Of a DNA stretch of 64,000 nucleotides, positions 52,983 through 61,942 are shown in pieces (within the stretch, counting starts at the first letter, position 1; the number at the start of each line of letters is the position of its first letter). The stretch is from positions 94,936 to 158,935 of the forward strand of contig NZ_JAQZAN010000016.1 of assembly GCF_028737255.1 (NCBI RefSeq), read 5' to 3'. Below the pieces are notes generated by a model that saw nothing but the letters and a program-made list of their open reading frames with translations, made no database searches and had not been told where the DNA came from. A program made the position numbers and the translations under genes. Source of the DNA: Actinomycetospora straminea (GTDB lineage Bacteria > Actinomycetota > Actinomycetes > Mycobacteriales > Pseudonocardiaceae).

Positions 52983-53678
52983 CTACAGGCCGAGCGCCGC
53001 CAGCCGCTTGGAGTGCCGCGACTTCAGCGCCTTGAACACCGCGCCCCGCGACGCCCCGCCGAGCAGCGCAGCGGCCGCGTGCGGGTGCTCGTCGAGGACC
53101 TCGGCGGCCGCGGCGAGCGTCTCCCCCAGCAGCCGCCGGCCCCACATCGCGAGGCGCGCGGCCGTCCGCTCGTCGGCGGTCAGCTCGCCCACCGCCCGCT
53201 CGGCGAAGGCGTCGAACCCGCTCTCCCCGGCGGCCTCCCGGCCCGCGTCGGGGCCGCGCAGGAGGTCGGACGCGTCACCCTCGCCGCTGCCCTCGCCCTC
53301 CGAGGCCCCGGAGGCGGCGACGAGGTCCACCGCGAGCGTGCGCCCGACGTACGCGCCGACGAGCGCCTCGCCCCAGTCGCGGGACGCGGTGCGCGCCGCG
53401 AACGAGTCGAGCACCGGGGCGAAGGGCGCCATCGTGGTGACGAGGTCCACACCCCGCGCCGCGAGGTGGGCGCGGATCCGCTCCACGTGCGCCATCTCGA
53501 CCGCAGCGAGCGCGGCCATCTCCGCGCGCCCGGTGAGGTCGGGGGCGAGCGCGGCGTCGGCGGCGAGCCTGGTGAAGGCGGTCAGGGCGCCGTAGGCGAC
53601 GGCGCCGAGCAGGTCGACGGGCGGGTCACCGGACGGATCGGTGCTGGTGGCGGGGCGGTCGCCCTCGGGCTCGCTCAC
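52983..53678 (-). CDS. ferritin-like (MiaE-like fold) protein
   Basis: This 231-residue protein is a helical bundle of the ferritin-like group common next to rhlE in actinobacteria (Rv3210c type). Helices carry AYGALTAFTRLAADAALAP, EMAALAAVEMAHVERIRAHL and WGEALVGAYVGRTLAVDL, with Glu/His pairs at a possible di-metal site. A Gly/Glu/Ser insert (GASEGEGSGEGDAS) interrupts the second half. The GTG has TAGGGT 8 bp upstream without a ribosome site, so it is probably leaderless. It is divergent from the DEAD-box gene. Confidence 0.82.
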   Translation of the reverse strand: MSEPEGDRPATSTDPSGDPPVDLLGAVAYGALTAFTRLAADAALAPDLTGRAEMAALAAVEMAHVERIRAHLAARGVDLVTTMAPFAPVLDSFAARTASRDWGEALVGAYVGRTLAVDLVAASGASEGEGSGEGDASDLLRGPDAGREAAGESGFDAFAERAVGELTADERTAARLAMWGRRLLGETLAAAAEVLDEHPHAAAALLGGASRGAVFKALKSRHSKRLAALGL

Positions 53679-53978
53679 GGCCGACCACCCTAGGGGGACG
53701 CGGTCCCGCCCGGCGGTGCGACGGCCGCTCCGGGGCGACCGGTACCATGAGGTCGTCCCGCGGTGGCATGCATCGTCGCCGACCGCCCGGTCGCCGTCGT
53801 GCGCCGCGAGACGTACCCGAGCGTGCGGGCGCCTCAGCCGGCTCTCCCGCGTCCGGTGACGTGGGGTCGCGCTCCGACGAGGGAGCGGGCCCGTGCACCA
53901 GTGCGCACCGTCGCCGACCCCGGACGTGGTCGAGCCAGCCGGCCCGCCTCGCGCGCACGACGCGAGAGAGGCAGACCC
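53679..53978 (+). other. divergent promoter and long 5' leader of the DEAD-box gene
   Basis: This 300-bp region separates the ferritin-like gene from the helicase gene. TACCAT (53743-53748) is a plausible plus-strand -10, giving a leader of about 225 nt. The helicase frame stays open through it, but the translated sequence is Arg/Pro-rich with no family similarity. Confidence 0.5.
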
Positions 53979-55814
53979 CTGACCACCGTCACCACCGATC
54001 CCCGTCCCGACTCCGGCGCCCCGGACGACGAGCCGGTCGCCGAGCCCCTCACGGCCCGCGCCCCCGTCACCGAGGACGCCCCCACCTTCGCCGAGCTGGG
54101 CGTCGACCCCGCCATCGTCGAGGCCCTCGCGAAGGTGGGCATCGAGCGCACCTTCGCCATCCAGGAGCTGACGCTGCCGCTGGCCCTCGCCGGCGAGGAC
54201 GTCATCGGCCAGGCGCGCACCGGCACCGGCAAGACCCTCGGCTTCGGCGTCCCGCTGCTCCAGCGCCTCGGCCGTCCGACCGAGGACGGCACGCCCCGCG
54301 CGCTGATCGTCGTCCCCACCCGCGAGCTGTGCGTGCAGGTCGCCAAGGACATCGAGGGCGCCTCGAAGGGCCTCGGCACCCGCGTCGTGTCGATCTACGG
54401 CGGGCGCCCCTACGAGCAGCAGATCGCCGCCCTGCAGCGCGGCGTCGAGTTCGTCGTCGGCACCCCCGGCCGCCTGCTCGACCTCGCCCAGCAGGGCCAC
54501 CTCGTGCTGGCGAAGGTCGGCGGCCTCGTGCTCGACGAGGCCGACGAGATGCTCGACCTGGGCTTCCTGCCCGACGTCGAGCGCATCCTGGGGATGCTGC
54601 CCGAGAAGCGCCAGACGATGCTGTTCTCGGCCACCATGCCGGGGCCGATCATCACGCTGGCCCGCACGTTCCTCACGCAGCCGACGCACATCCGCGCCGA
54701 GCAGGTCGACGCCAGCGCGATCGGCGAGAAGACCCAGCAGTTCGTCTACCGCGCCCACGCCCTCGACAAGGTCGAGATGCTCGCGCGCACGCTGCAGGCG
54801 ACCGACCGCGGGCCGACGATGGTGTTCACGCGCACCAAGCGCACCGCGAGCAAGGTCTCCGAGGAGCTCGCCGAGCGCGGCTTCGCCGTCGGCGCCGTGC
54901 ACGGCGACCTCGGCCAGGGCGCCCGCGAGCACGCGCTGCGGGCGTTCCGCGAGGGCCGCATCGACGTGCTGGTCTGCACCGACGTCGCCGCGCGCGGCAT
55001 CGACGTCACCGGGGTCACGCACGTCGTGAACTACCAGTGCCCGGACGACGCCAAGACCTACATCCACCGCATCGGGCGCACGGGCCGCGCGGGCAAGACG
55101 GGCATCGCGATCACGCTCGTCGACTGGGACGACCTGCCCAAGTGGAAGATGATCTCCGACGACCTGGGCCTCGGCGCCCCGGAGCCGCCGGAGACCTACT
55201 CCAGCTCGCCGCACCTCTACGCCGACCTCGGCATCCCCGAGGGCGCCGGCGGCCGCGTCGCGCGCCGGCGCCGGCCCGCCGAGGAGGAGGCCGAGGACGG
55301 TCCGCGCCGCGAGACCCGCGAGAGCGGCGGTCGCGGCCGGGGCCGGTCGCGCGGCGGTCGCTCCGGGGGCCGCGACGAGGCCCGCGGCGACGGTGACACC
55401 GAGGCCGGCGCCGATCCGGACAGCGAGTCCGGCGGCGAGTCCGGCGGGTCCGGCGACGGGTCCGGCGACGGGTCCGGCGACGACGAGGGCTCGCGGCGTC
55501 CGCGCCGGACGCGCTCGCGCACCCGCCGCCGCGCCGGCGAGGTCGTCGCCGGTGGCGCCGAGGACGGCACCGAGAACGGCACCGGGGGCACCCCGGAGGG
55601 CGCCGACGCCGAGCGGGCCGAGGACACCACCGACGGCTCGGGCGAGGGCTCGGGCGAGGGCGGCCGCCGCCGTCGTCGCCGTCGCGGTGGACGCGGGTCG
55701 GGGTCGCGCTCCGGGGCCTCGAACGGGAGCTCGAACGGCAGCACGAACGGGTCCGAGGGATCGACCGGCCCGGCGCCCGCCGAGGCCGCGCCCGCGGCGT
55801 CCACGACCGAGTAG
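53979..55814 (+). CDS. DEAD-box RNA helicase (RhlE type)
   Basis: This protein of about 611 residues unwinds RNA. It has the Q motif FAELGV...IQ, Walker A ARTGTGKT, PTRELCVQ, TPGRLLD, the DEAD box LVLDEADEMLDLGF, SAT, and the C-terminal motifs VFTRTKRTASK, CTDVAARGIDV and HRIGRTGRAGK. The last 200 residues are disordered and rich in Arg, Gly, Ser and acidic residues, typical for RNA-binding tails. The start is unclear: CTG at 53979 has GAGAGAGG at ideal distance, while the nearest in-frame GTG codons lie far upstream without a ribosome site. It matches Rv3211. Confidence 0.85.
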   Translation: MTTVTTDPRPDSGAPDDEPVAEPLTARAPVTEDAPTFAELGVDPAIVEALAKVGIERTFAIQELTLPLALAGEDVIGQARTGTGKTLGFGVPLLQRLGRPTEDGTPRALIVVPTRELCVQVAKDIEGASKGLGTRVVSIYGGRPYEQQIAALQRGVEFVVGTPGRLLDLAQQGHLVLAKVGGLVLDEADEMLDLGFLPDVERILGMLPEKRQTMLFSATMPGPIITLARTFLTQPTHIRAEQVDASAIGEKTQQFVYRAHALDKVEMLARTLQATDRGPTMVFTRTKRTASKVSEELAERGFAVGAVHGDLGQGAREHALRAFREGRIDVLVCTDVAARGIDVTGVTHVVNYQCPDDAKTYIHRIGRTGRAGKTGIAITLVDWDDLPKWKMISDDLGLGAPEPPETYSSSPHLYADLGIPEGAGGRVARRRRPAEEEAEDGPRRETRESGGRGRGRSRGGRSGGRDEARGDGDTEAGADPDSESGGESGGSGDGSGDGSGDDEGSRRPRRTRSRTRRRAGEVVAGGAEDGTENGTGGTPEGADAERAEDTTDGSGEGSGEGGRRRRRRRGGRGSGSRSGASNGSSNGSTNGSEGSTGPAPAEAAPAASTTE

Positions 55815-55826
55815 GACCGCGCGCCG

Positions 55827-57185
55827 GTGAGCTCGCCGACGTCGGCGCCGCCGCCCGGGTCCGCCGACCCGGGCGACGGGCCCGGCGACGGACCCGGGGG
55901 CGGGTCCCCCCGCCCGTCCCGGCTGCCGCGCCCCGAGCGGCGCAGCCGCGGCGACCTCGTCGCCGTCGCGCTGATCGTGGTGGCGGCCGTCGTCGGCACG
56001 CTGCTGGTGCTGGCGTCCGGCGACGCGGCGGACACCGAGCTCACGCCGGCCTCGCCGCCGCTGCAGCCCGGCGCGGACGGCCCGGTGCCGACCGCGCTGG
56101 GCGAGGTGTGGCGGGCCGCGAGCCCAGCCACACCGGCGCCGCTCGCCGTCGGGCCGGCCGTGGTCACCGCGGGCCCGGACGGCGTCGTCGGCCGCGACCC
56201 GGTCACCGGCCGCGAGGCGTGGCGCTACACCCGCCCCCAGGCGCCGTGCACCGTCGGCACCGGGTTCGGCGACGTGCTCGCCGTCTTCCGCACCGAGGGG
56301 CCGCTGGGCACGTGGTGCTCCGACGTCGCGGCCCTCGAGCCCGACACCGGCCGCCGCGGCCCCGCCCGCAACGCCGACCTGCGCGAGGGCACCCGCCTGC
56401 TCGCCGACCGCGACCACGTCACCGGCACCGGCGCGGACCACGTCGAGACCTGGCGCTCGGACCTCGTGCTGACCACCGAGGTCGGCCGGGTCGCGACGCC
56501 CGTGCAGCCCCCGGACTCCCAGCCGCGCGCGGAGTGCACCAACGGCTCGATCGCCGTCGGCGGCGGGACCGTCGGGATGGTCCAGCGCTGCCCCGGCGAG
56601 GACAGCGACCGGCTGACGATCGTCGACGCCGACCCGCAGAGCTCGGAGAAGCCCGAGGAGCGCTCGAGCACCACCCTCGGCGTGCGCGGCGCGCGGCTCG
56701 TGGCGCTGACCGACCAGCGCGCCGCGTGGGCCGCGCCCGACGGCACGCTGCACGTGGTCGGCACCTCGGCCGACGCCGAGACGCTGATCCCCGAGACCGT
56801 CCACCCCCTCGGCGACGCGGCGGGCCCCACGACCGACCCGCCCGACCTCGCGGCGACCGTCCGGCCCGTCGGCCCGGTCCTGCTCTGGTGGACGGGCACG
56901 GCGACCGTCGGCCTCGACGCCGGCGACCTGCGTCCCCGCTGGACCCTGCCCGGCACGCTCGGGGCGGGCGCGGCGTGGCCGGGCAGCGCGCCCGCGGCCA
57001 TCGCGCTCGTGCCGGTGCCCGACGGCCTCGCCGTGGTCGACGCCGCGACCGGCACCCCGCGCGGCCCCGTGATCCCGGTCGCCCGCGGCGGCGACCCGGC
57101 CGCACCCGTGGCCGTCGCCGCGACCGGCACCACCGTGGTCGAGCTCCGCGGGACGACCGTCGTGGCGCTGCGCGCCCCGGGCTGA
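55827..57185 (+). CDS. membrane-anchored PQQ-like beta-propeller protein (Rv3212 type)
   Basis: This 452-residue protein has a Pro/Gly-rich cytoplasmic N-terminus, one membrane helix (LVAVALIVVAAVVGTLLVLA, about 45-64) and an external domain of repeated beta strands such as DPVTGREAWRYTRP and GDLRPRWTLPGTLG, which look like PQQ-type propeller blades. Three Cys may form disulfides. The function is unknown. The GTG lies 12 bp after the helicase stop, and the same pair (Rv3211-Rv3212) is found in mycobacteria. Confidence 0.82.
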   Translation: MSSPTSAPPPGSADPGDGPGDGPGGGSPRPSRLPRPERRSRGDLVAVALIVVAAVVGTLLVLASGDAADTELTPASPPLQPGADGPVPTALGEVWRAASPATPAPLAVGPAVVTAGPDGVVGRDPVTGREAWRYTRPQAPCTVGTGFGDVLAVFRTEGPLGTWCSDVAALEPDTGRRGPARNADLREGTRLLADRDHVTGTGADHVETWRSDLVLTTEVGRVATPVQPPDSQPRAECTNGSIAVGGGTVGMVQRCPGEDSDRLTIVDADPQSSEKPEERSSTTLGVRGARLVALTDQRAAWAAPDGTLHVVGTSADAETLIPETVHPLGDAAGPTTDPPDLAATVRPVGPVLLWWTGTATVGLDAGDLRPRWTLPGTLGAGAAWPGSAPAAIALVPVPDGLAVVDAATGTPRGPVIPVARGGDPAAPVAVAATGTTVVELRGTTVVALRAPG

Positions 57186-57249
57186 CCGGACCCACCGGTC
57201 CGACACCGTCACGGCCCTTCCGGGCCCGTCATGCGGCAGACTCCCCGGG

Positions 57250-58287
57250 GTGGGCCGTCCCGATCACCCCGGCACCGCCGCGCCGTCGGACGGCGGGGCG
57301 GCGGCCGGAGCGGACGACGGGCTGGACGGCGCGGTGGGCGTCCCGGGCGGGACGGCGCCCGGCCCGCCCGACGCCACGCCCGCGCTCCCGACGGGCCGCA
57401 ACCAGGCCCAGCGCCACCCCCACCGCGCACGGCGGGTGACGGTCCCGTCGTCGCTCGGCCCCCTCGCGGCGCTGCGGGCCGAGCCCGACGCGGCGGCCGC
57501 GATCGAGGGCCGGCCCGCCACCGCGATGCTGCTGCCCGGCTACTCCGGCTCGAAGGAGGACTTCGCGCCGCTGATCGACGCCGTCGCCGCCGGCGGGATC
57601 GGGGTGCTCGCGCTGGACCTGCCCGGCCAGTACGAGTCGCCGGGCCCGTCCGCCGAGGGCGAGTACCACCCGGCGCAGCTCGGGCCGGTGATCGCCGGGA
57701 TCGTCGCCGACGAGGTCGGCGCGGGTCGCCGGGTGCTGCTGCTCGGGCACTCGTTCGGCGGGCTCGTCGCCCGCGCGGCCGTGCTGGCCGGGGCGCCGGT
57801 GCGCGGGCTGACGCTCATGGACTCCGGACCGGGCGAGCTGCCCATGGGCCGGCGGCGGACGAACCTCGACGTGCTCGAGCCGGTGCTGCGCCGCCGGGGC
57901 ATCGAGGAGGTCGTCGCGCTGCGGGACGCGTCCGGGGACTGGTCGTCGGCGGACCCGCACGTCGTCGACCTGCTGCGCGAGCGCCTGCGCCGCTCCACGG
58001 TGTCCGGGCTGCTCGGGATGGGCGACGCGCTGCGCGCCGAGCCCGACCGCACCGCCGAGCTGGTCGCCGCCGTCCGGGCCCGCCGCGTGCCGTGCCTCAT
58101 CGTCTGCGGGATCGACGACGACGCCTGGCCGGTGAGCATCCAGCGCACCATGGCCGACCGCCTCGAGGCCGAGTTCGCCGCGGTCCCCCGCGCCGCGCAC
58201 GCCCCGAACGTCGAGAACCCGTCGGCGCTGCTCGACGTGCTCGTCCCGACCTGGCGCACCTGGCTGCGCGACGACCTGCTGGGCTGA
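57250..58287 (+). CDS. alpha/beta hydrolase
   Basis: This 345-residue protein is an alpha/beta hydrolase, with a disordered N-terminal 60 residues, then the oxyanion LLPGYSGSKEDFA, the nucleophile elbow LLLGHSFGGLVAR, an acid in VCGIDDDAWP and a final His in AAHAPNVENP. It may be a lipase or esterase of the LipV kind; the substrate is not known. The GTG start is taken from the frame opening. It follows the propeller gene by 64 bp. Confidence 0.82.
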   Translation: MGRPDHPGTAAPSDGGAAAGADDGLDGAVGVPGGTAPGPPDATPALPTGRNQAQRHPHRARRVTVPSSLGPLAALRAEPDAAAAIEGRPATAMLLPGYSGSKEDFAPLIDAVAAGGIGVLALDLPGQYESPGPSAEGEYHPAQLGPVIAGIVADEVGAGRRVLLLGHSFGGLVARAAVLAGAPVRGLTLMDSGPGELPMGRRRTNLDVLEPVLRRRGIEEVVALRDASGDWSSADPHVVDLLRERLRRSTVSGLLGMGDALRAEPDRTAELVAAVRARRVPCLIVCGIDDDAWPVSIQRTMADRLEAEFAAVPRAAHAPNVENPSALLDVLVPTWRTWLRDDLLG

Positions 58288-58294
58288 CGGGCTC

Positions 58295-58855
58295 CTACGC
58301 CCACCAGGTGATCGCGAGCAGCAGGAAGAGGATCACCGGCACCGCCGCGGCGGCGAGCACCGCCACCCCGGACGAGGTGCGGCGGTGGGCGGCGATCGCG
58401 GTCGCGCCGACCGCGACGACCGCGCCCATGAGGTGCGCGGCCACCGTGTCCACCCCCGCGCCGGGCCCGCCCAGGAACCACGGCGCCACGACGACGACCA
58501 CCGCGAGCACGACGAGCCCGCCCGCGAGCACCCGGGCCAGCGCCACGAGGCGGCGCCGGGTGCCGGCGAGGCGGTCGGGGTGCCCGGCGCGCGCGATCGC
58601 GCCGGTCGACAGGCCCGAGGGCGGGGTGGGCCGGCCGGCGGTGCGCGCCCGCTCCCGGCGGGTCGCGGCGCGCGGCACGCCGGCGGGCGAGGTCCAGCGT
58701 TCGGTGGAGGTCGGGCGCCAGGAGCCGGTGGAGGTCACGCCGGGGGTGCCCCCGTGGGGCGGGGTGGCCGCCTCGCCCGCCCAGGGCCGCGGCGGCGTGG
58801 GCGGCGTGGGCTGCGTGTCCGGCCCGTCCCGGTGCGCCGGGTCGGGGGCGCTCAC
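58295..58855 (-). CDS. hypothetical membrane protein coupled to RecB-type nuclease
   Basis: This 186-residue protein has a long Pro/Thr/Arg-rich N-terminal half and three predicted helices in the second half (LARVLAGGLVVLAVVVVV, the VAAHLMGAVVAVGATAIAA segment and VLAAAAVPVILFLLLAI). No family is recognised. The GTG start overlaps the nuclease stop as GTGA, so the two are translated together. It is convergent with the hydrolase gene, 7 bp apart. Confidence 0.7.
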   Translation of the reverse strand: MSAPDPAHRDGPDTQPTPPTPPRPWAGEAATPPHGGTPGVTSTGSWRPTSTERWTSPAGVPRAATRRERARTAGRPTPPSGLSTGAIARAGHPDRLAGTRRRLVALARVLAGGLVVLAVVVVVAPWFLGGPGAGVDTVAAHLMGAVVAVGATAIAAHRRTSSGVAVLAAAAVPVILFLLLAITWWA

Positions 58856-59706
58856 GGCGCGAGCCCGGACCAGGCCGGCTCGGCGGGGGCGGCGGCGCGC
58901 CCCTCCGGGCAGTGCCGCCGGACCTCGCAGGCGCCGCAGCGGGCCCCGGACCGCGGCGGGAAGAGCTCCTCGGCGCGGCGGGAGTCCTCCTCGAGCGCGT
59001 CGGCGGCGGCGCCCAGCGCGGTGGCGGCGGCCTCGGCCCGCTCGCGGTGGGCGGCCAGCGAGGCCTCGTCGTGCTCGGCGGCGGCGATCGTGCCGGTCGG
59101 CAGGTGGTGCAGCTCGACCCGCCGGCAGGGGCGGCGCAGCGTGCGGCGCGCGGCGAGGACGTAGAGCGCGAGGGCCGGCGAGCCCGCGGCGTCGGCGGCG
59201 TCGGGCACGCGGCGGCCGGTCTTGTAGTCGACGACGGTGACCTGCCCGTCGCGGTCGTCGAGACGGTCGGCGCGGCCCTCGGCGACCATCGCCCCGACCG
59301 GCGCCGAGAGCCAGCGCTCGAGCCCGACGACCTCGCCCACCGGCTCCGGCGCGTCGACGACGGCGTGGCGCTCGACGTAGTCGCCGACCCACGTCCGGGC
59401 ACGCTCGCGGTACTCGGCGGCCTGGGCGTCGTCGCGGAACCCCTCCGACGACCAGTGCCGGTCCACCTCCAGGGCCGCGCGGGCAGCGCTGCGCCGCGCG
59501 GGTCGCTCGCCGAAGACGGCGTGCAGCGCGTTGTGCACCACGGCGCCGAGCGTGCTCGCCGCCCGCGGCCCGCCGCGCGGGGGCGCGGGGCGGTCGAGGT
59601 AGGTCAGGCGGTAGCGGCGCCGGCAGTCCTGCCAGGTGGCCAGGCGCGACGGGGTCACGCGGACCAGGCGGGCGGGCATGCCGTCCAGACCCAGCTGCAT
59701 GCTCAT
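58852..59706 (-). CDS. RecB family exonuclease with Fe-S cysteines
   Basis: This protein of about 284 residues is a stand-alone RecB/Cas4-like nuclease. The PD-(D/E)xK core is EGRADRLDDRDG followed by VTVVDYKTGRR. Four Cys are placed as in Fe-S nucleases: one in TWQDCRRRYR and three in CGACEVRRHC. Related Rv2119 is uncharacterised. Two ATGs compete: 59706 has TAGGGT 7 bp upstream (leaderless), and 59700 has GGAGG at ribosome-site distance. It probably processes DNA ends or replication intermediates. Confidence 0.87.
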   Translation of the reverse strand: MSMQLGLDGMPARLVRVTPSRLATWQDCRRRYRLTYLDRPAPPRGGPRAASTLGAVVHNALHAVFGERPARRSAARAALEVDRHWSSEGFRDDAQAAEYRERARTWVGDYVERHAVVDAPEPVGEVVGLERWLSAPVGAMVAEGRADRLDDRDGQVTVVDYKTGRRVPDAADAAGSPALALYVLAARRTLRRPCRRVELHHLPTGTIAAAEHDEASLAAHRERAEAAATALGAAADALEEDSRRAEELFPPRSGARCGACEVRRHCPEGRAAAPAEPAWSGLAP

Positions 59707-59734
59707 CGCCTCCACCCTAGGCGGCCGCGGTGTA

Positions 59735-60592
59735 TCAGCCCGCGAGCACCTCGGCGCCCGTCGCGCGCGCCGCGAGCGCCTCGAACTGGTCCCGCGCGGT
59801 CGTCTCGGCGGCGATCGGGGTGGCCTTGTTGGTGCCGTGGTAGTCGCTCGAGCCCGTGACCAGCAGGCCCGCGGCCGCCGCGACCTCGTGCAGCGCCGCG
59901 CGGTCGTCCGCGTCGTGGTCGGGGTGGTCGACCTCGATCCCCGCCAGGCCCTCCCGCGCCAGGTCCGCCAGCACCGACGCCTCGACCACCGGCCCCCGCC
60001 GCCGGGCGAAGGGGTGCGCGAACACCGGGACGCCGCCGGCGGCCACGATCATCGCGACGGCCCGCGCGATCGGCGTGTCCTCCTTCTCGACGTAGTAGGG
60101 GCCGTCCCGGCGCAGGAGGTGCTCGAACGCCTCGGACACCGACCCCACCACGCCCGCCTCGACCAGCGCCTGCCCCAGGTGCGGGCGCCCGGCCGGCGCG
60201 TCCGCGGGCAGGCGGGCCAGCAGCGCCTCGCCGTCGATCGGCAGCCCGCCCGCGGCCATCCGCTCCCCCATCGCCCGCACCCGCTCGCGCCGCGAGGCCC
60301 GCAGCCGCTCCTGCTCGGCGAGGATCGCCGGGGCGGCGGGGTCGAAGAGGTAGCCGAGCAGGTGCGCGGTGACCGTCCCGCCCCGCCCGTCCGGGCTCTC
60401 GGTGGAGAACTCCGCGCCGCGGACCAGCGTCAGCCCCGGGGGCCGCGCCGCCGCGGCCTCGTCCCAGCCCGCGGTCGTGTCGTGGTCGGTCAGCGCGAGC
60501 ACGGTGACGCCGGCGGCCACGGCCGTGGCGACCAGCTCGGACGGCGACTCGGTGCCGTCGGAGGCCGCGGAGTGGGTGTGGAGGTCGATCAC
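59735..60592 (-). CDS. PHP domain phosphoesterase (TrpH/YciV type)
   Basis: This 285-residue metal-dependent phosphoesterase has the PHP motifs DLHTHSAASDG, ALTDHDTTAG, GAEFSTES, PVFAHPF and GSSDYHG, which supply the ligands of a trinuclear metal centre. Members act on 3',5'-nucleotide bisphosphates or the 5' ends of short RNAs. The GTG start is set by the conserved N-terminal Asp-Leu-His-Thr-His. It lies between the nuclease and the PH-domain gene on the same strand. Confidence 0.9.
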   Translation of the reverse strand: MIDLHTHSAASDGTESPSELVATAVAAGVTVLALTDHDTTAGWDEAAAARPPGLTLVRGAEFSTESPDGRGGTVTAHLLGYLFDPAAPAILAEQERLRASRRERVRAMGERMAAGGLPIDGEALLARLPADAPAGRPHLGQALVEAGVVGSVSEAFEHLLRRDGPYYVEKEDTPIARAVAMIVAAGGVPVFAHPFARRRGPVVEASVLADLAREGLAGIEVDHPDHDADDRAALHEVAAAAGLLVTGSSDYHGTNKATPIAAETTARDQFEALAARATGAEVLAG

Positions 60593-60613
60593 CGGGGCAG
60601 TGTTCGGCCGGTG

Positions 60614-61165
60614 TCAGCGACGACGACCGCGCGCGCCGCCGAAGCCGGACCCCGGCAGCGTGTACGAGCGGGTCTGGCGCTTGTCGCCGAACACCAGCTC
60701 GGAGATGGCCTCGTAGACCTCTTCGGGGTCGGGCAGGTAGTCGATGCGGTTCAGCGCCTGGATCTGGCCGGCCGACTCGATGACCATCGTCCCGTAGCCG
60801 AGCATGCGGCCCAGCAGGCTGCGCTCGAAGGTGAGGTCGGTGACCTTGGTCAGCGGCATCATGCCGGCCTGGTGGGTGATGATCCCCTTGGTGAGCATGA
60901 CCCGCTTGTCGGTGACGACGACCTTCTCGACCCACCACTCGCTGACCTTGTAGCTGGTCTTGAGCAGCACGAGCAGGGCGCCGTACCAGAACAGGTTGTC
61001 CAGCACGACGTTCTGCGGCAGGAACGCCGCACCGAGGGCGAGCAGGACGAACAGGACGACGGCCTGCAGCACCTCACCGACGATGACGGCCCAGTGGCGG
61101 CGGAAGCGGATCACCCGCCGCTCGGTGGGCAGGACGTACTCGTCGACCTCGCGGGGTGCCAGCAC
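60614..61165 (-). CDS. bacterial PH-domain membrane protein
   Basis: This 183-residue protein has two membrane helices (VIVGEVLQAVVLFVLLALGAA and the FWYGALLVLLKTSY region) followed by a bPH2-type domain with KVVVTDKRVMLTKGI and MPLTKVTDLTFERSLLGR. The role of such proteins is not defined. GGAGGTCCGAC precedes the GTG. It starts 15 bp after the small membrane protein gene, so both form one unit. Confidence 0.87.
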   Translation of the reverse strand: MLAPREVDEYVLPTERRVIRFRRHWAVIVGEVLQAVVLFVLLALGAAFLPQNVVLDNLFWYGALLVLLKTSYKVSEWWVEKVVVTDKRVMLTKGIITHQAGMMPLTKVTDLTFERSLLGRMLGYGTMVIESAGQIQALNRIDYLPDPEEVYEAISELVFGDKRQTRSYTLPGSGFGGARGRRR

Positions 61166-61180
61166 GTCGGACCTCCGGAC

Positions 61181-61339
61181 CTAGAACAGCGCCTGGATGA
61201 ATTCCACCACTGAAGCGGCCGCATCGCCCAGGATGGTGAGGATGCTGAGCACCAGATCCGCGGATCCCTGGGGTTGGGAGATGACGAAGAACAGCAGGAA
61301 CGCGACCCCCACGAAGATGCCGATCTTTCTCGCGTTCAC
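61181..61339 (-). CDS. 52-residue membrane protein upstream of PH-domain gene
   Basis: This small protein begins Met-Asn-Ala-Arg-Lys-Ile and has one helix GIFVGVAFLLFFVIS, then QPQGSADLV and a second amphipathic helix ending EFIQALF. GAGGGAACCTG precedes the GTG at 61339. The helix-IS(Q/N)PQ pattern is shared with the 85-residue protein at 21038-21295. It is below the usual size cutoff of gene callers but has a good ribosome site and a conserved position in front of the PH-domain gene. Function unknown. Confidence 0.8.
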   Translation of the reverse strand: MNARKIGIFVGVAFLLFFVISQPQGSADLVLSILTILGDAAASVVEFIQALF

Positions 61340-61435
61340 CAGGTTCCCTCGCGGTCGTCGCCGTGGTCGTGATCAGTGTGGATCGTCCGGGCCGGGACGA
61401 ACATCCGGCCATCGGTGATACTAGTGTGATCTCGT

Positions 61436-61942
61436 GTGACGATGCGTGATCCCCAGGCCGCGCCCGGCGCGTCGCCGGGCACCGGGGGTGACGGAGCGGC
61501 CGACGGGGCGGGTGACGTCGTCTGCGTCGGCGCGATCGTCACCGACCCGCTGGGCCGCCTGCTGCTCGTCCGCCGCGGCCACGACCCCGAGGCGGGGCGC
61601 TGGTCGCTGCCCGGCGGCAAGGTCGACCCGGGCGAGACGACGGTCGCGGCGACGGCGCGCGAGGTCGCCGAGGAGACCGGGCTCGACGTCGTCGTCGGCG
61701 AGGAGGTCGGGCACGTGCGCAGGCCCGCGCCGGACGGGCGGACGTTCGTGATCCACGACTTCCGCTGCCGGCTGGCGGACGGGAGCGACCCGGCGGCGGC
61801 GCCGCGGGCGGGCGACGACGCCGCCGACGCCCGCTTCGTCGACGCCGCCGCCTACGCCGCCCTCGACGCGGCCGGGGAGCTGGTCACCGGGCTCACCGCC
61901 GCCCTGCGCGGGTGGGACTGCCTGCCGCGCTCGTCGCGCTAG
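61436..61942 (+). CDS. NUDIX hydrolase
   Basis: This 168-residue protein has a complete NUDIX box, [24 protein letters not shown] (the key residues are Gly, Glu, Arg-Glu and Glu-Glu), within a normal-length domain, and likely hydrolyses a nucleoside diphosphate derivative. The GTG at 61436 or the ATG at 61442 may be the start; GATACT lies 13-19 bp upstream, so the leader is short or absent. Its stop codon shares the sequence CTAG with the stop of the convergent MaoC gene. Confidence 0.87.
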   Translation: MTMRDPQAAPGASPGTGGDGAADGAGDVVCVGAIVTDPLGRLLLVRRGHDPEAGRWSLPGGKVDPGETTVAATAREVAEETGLDVVVGEEVGHVRRPAPDGRTFVIHDFRCRLADGSDPAAAPRAGDDAADARFVDAAAYAALDAAGELVTGLTAALRGWDCLPRSSR

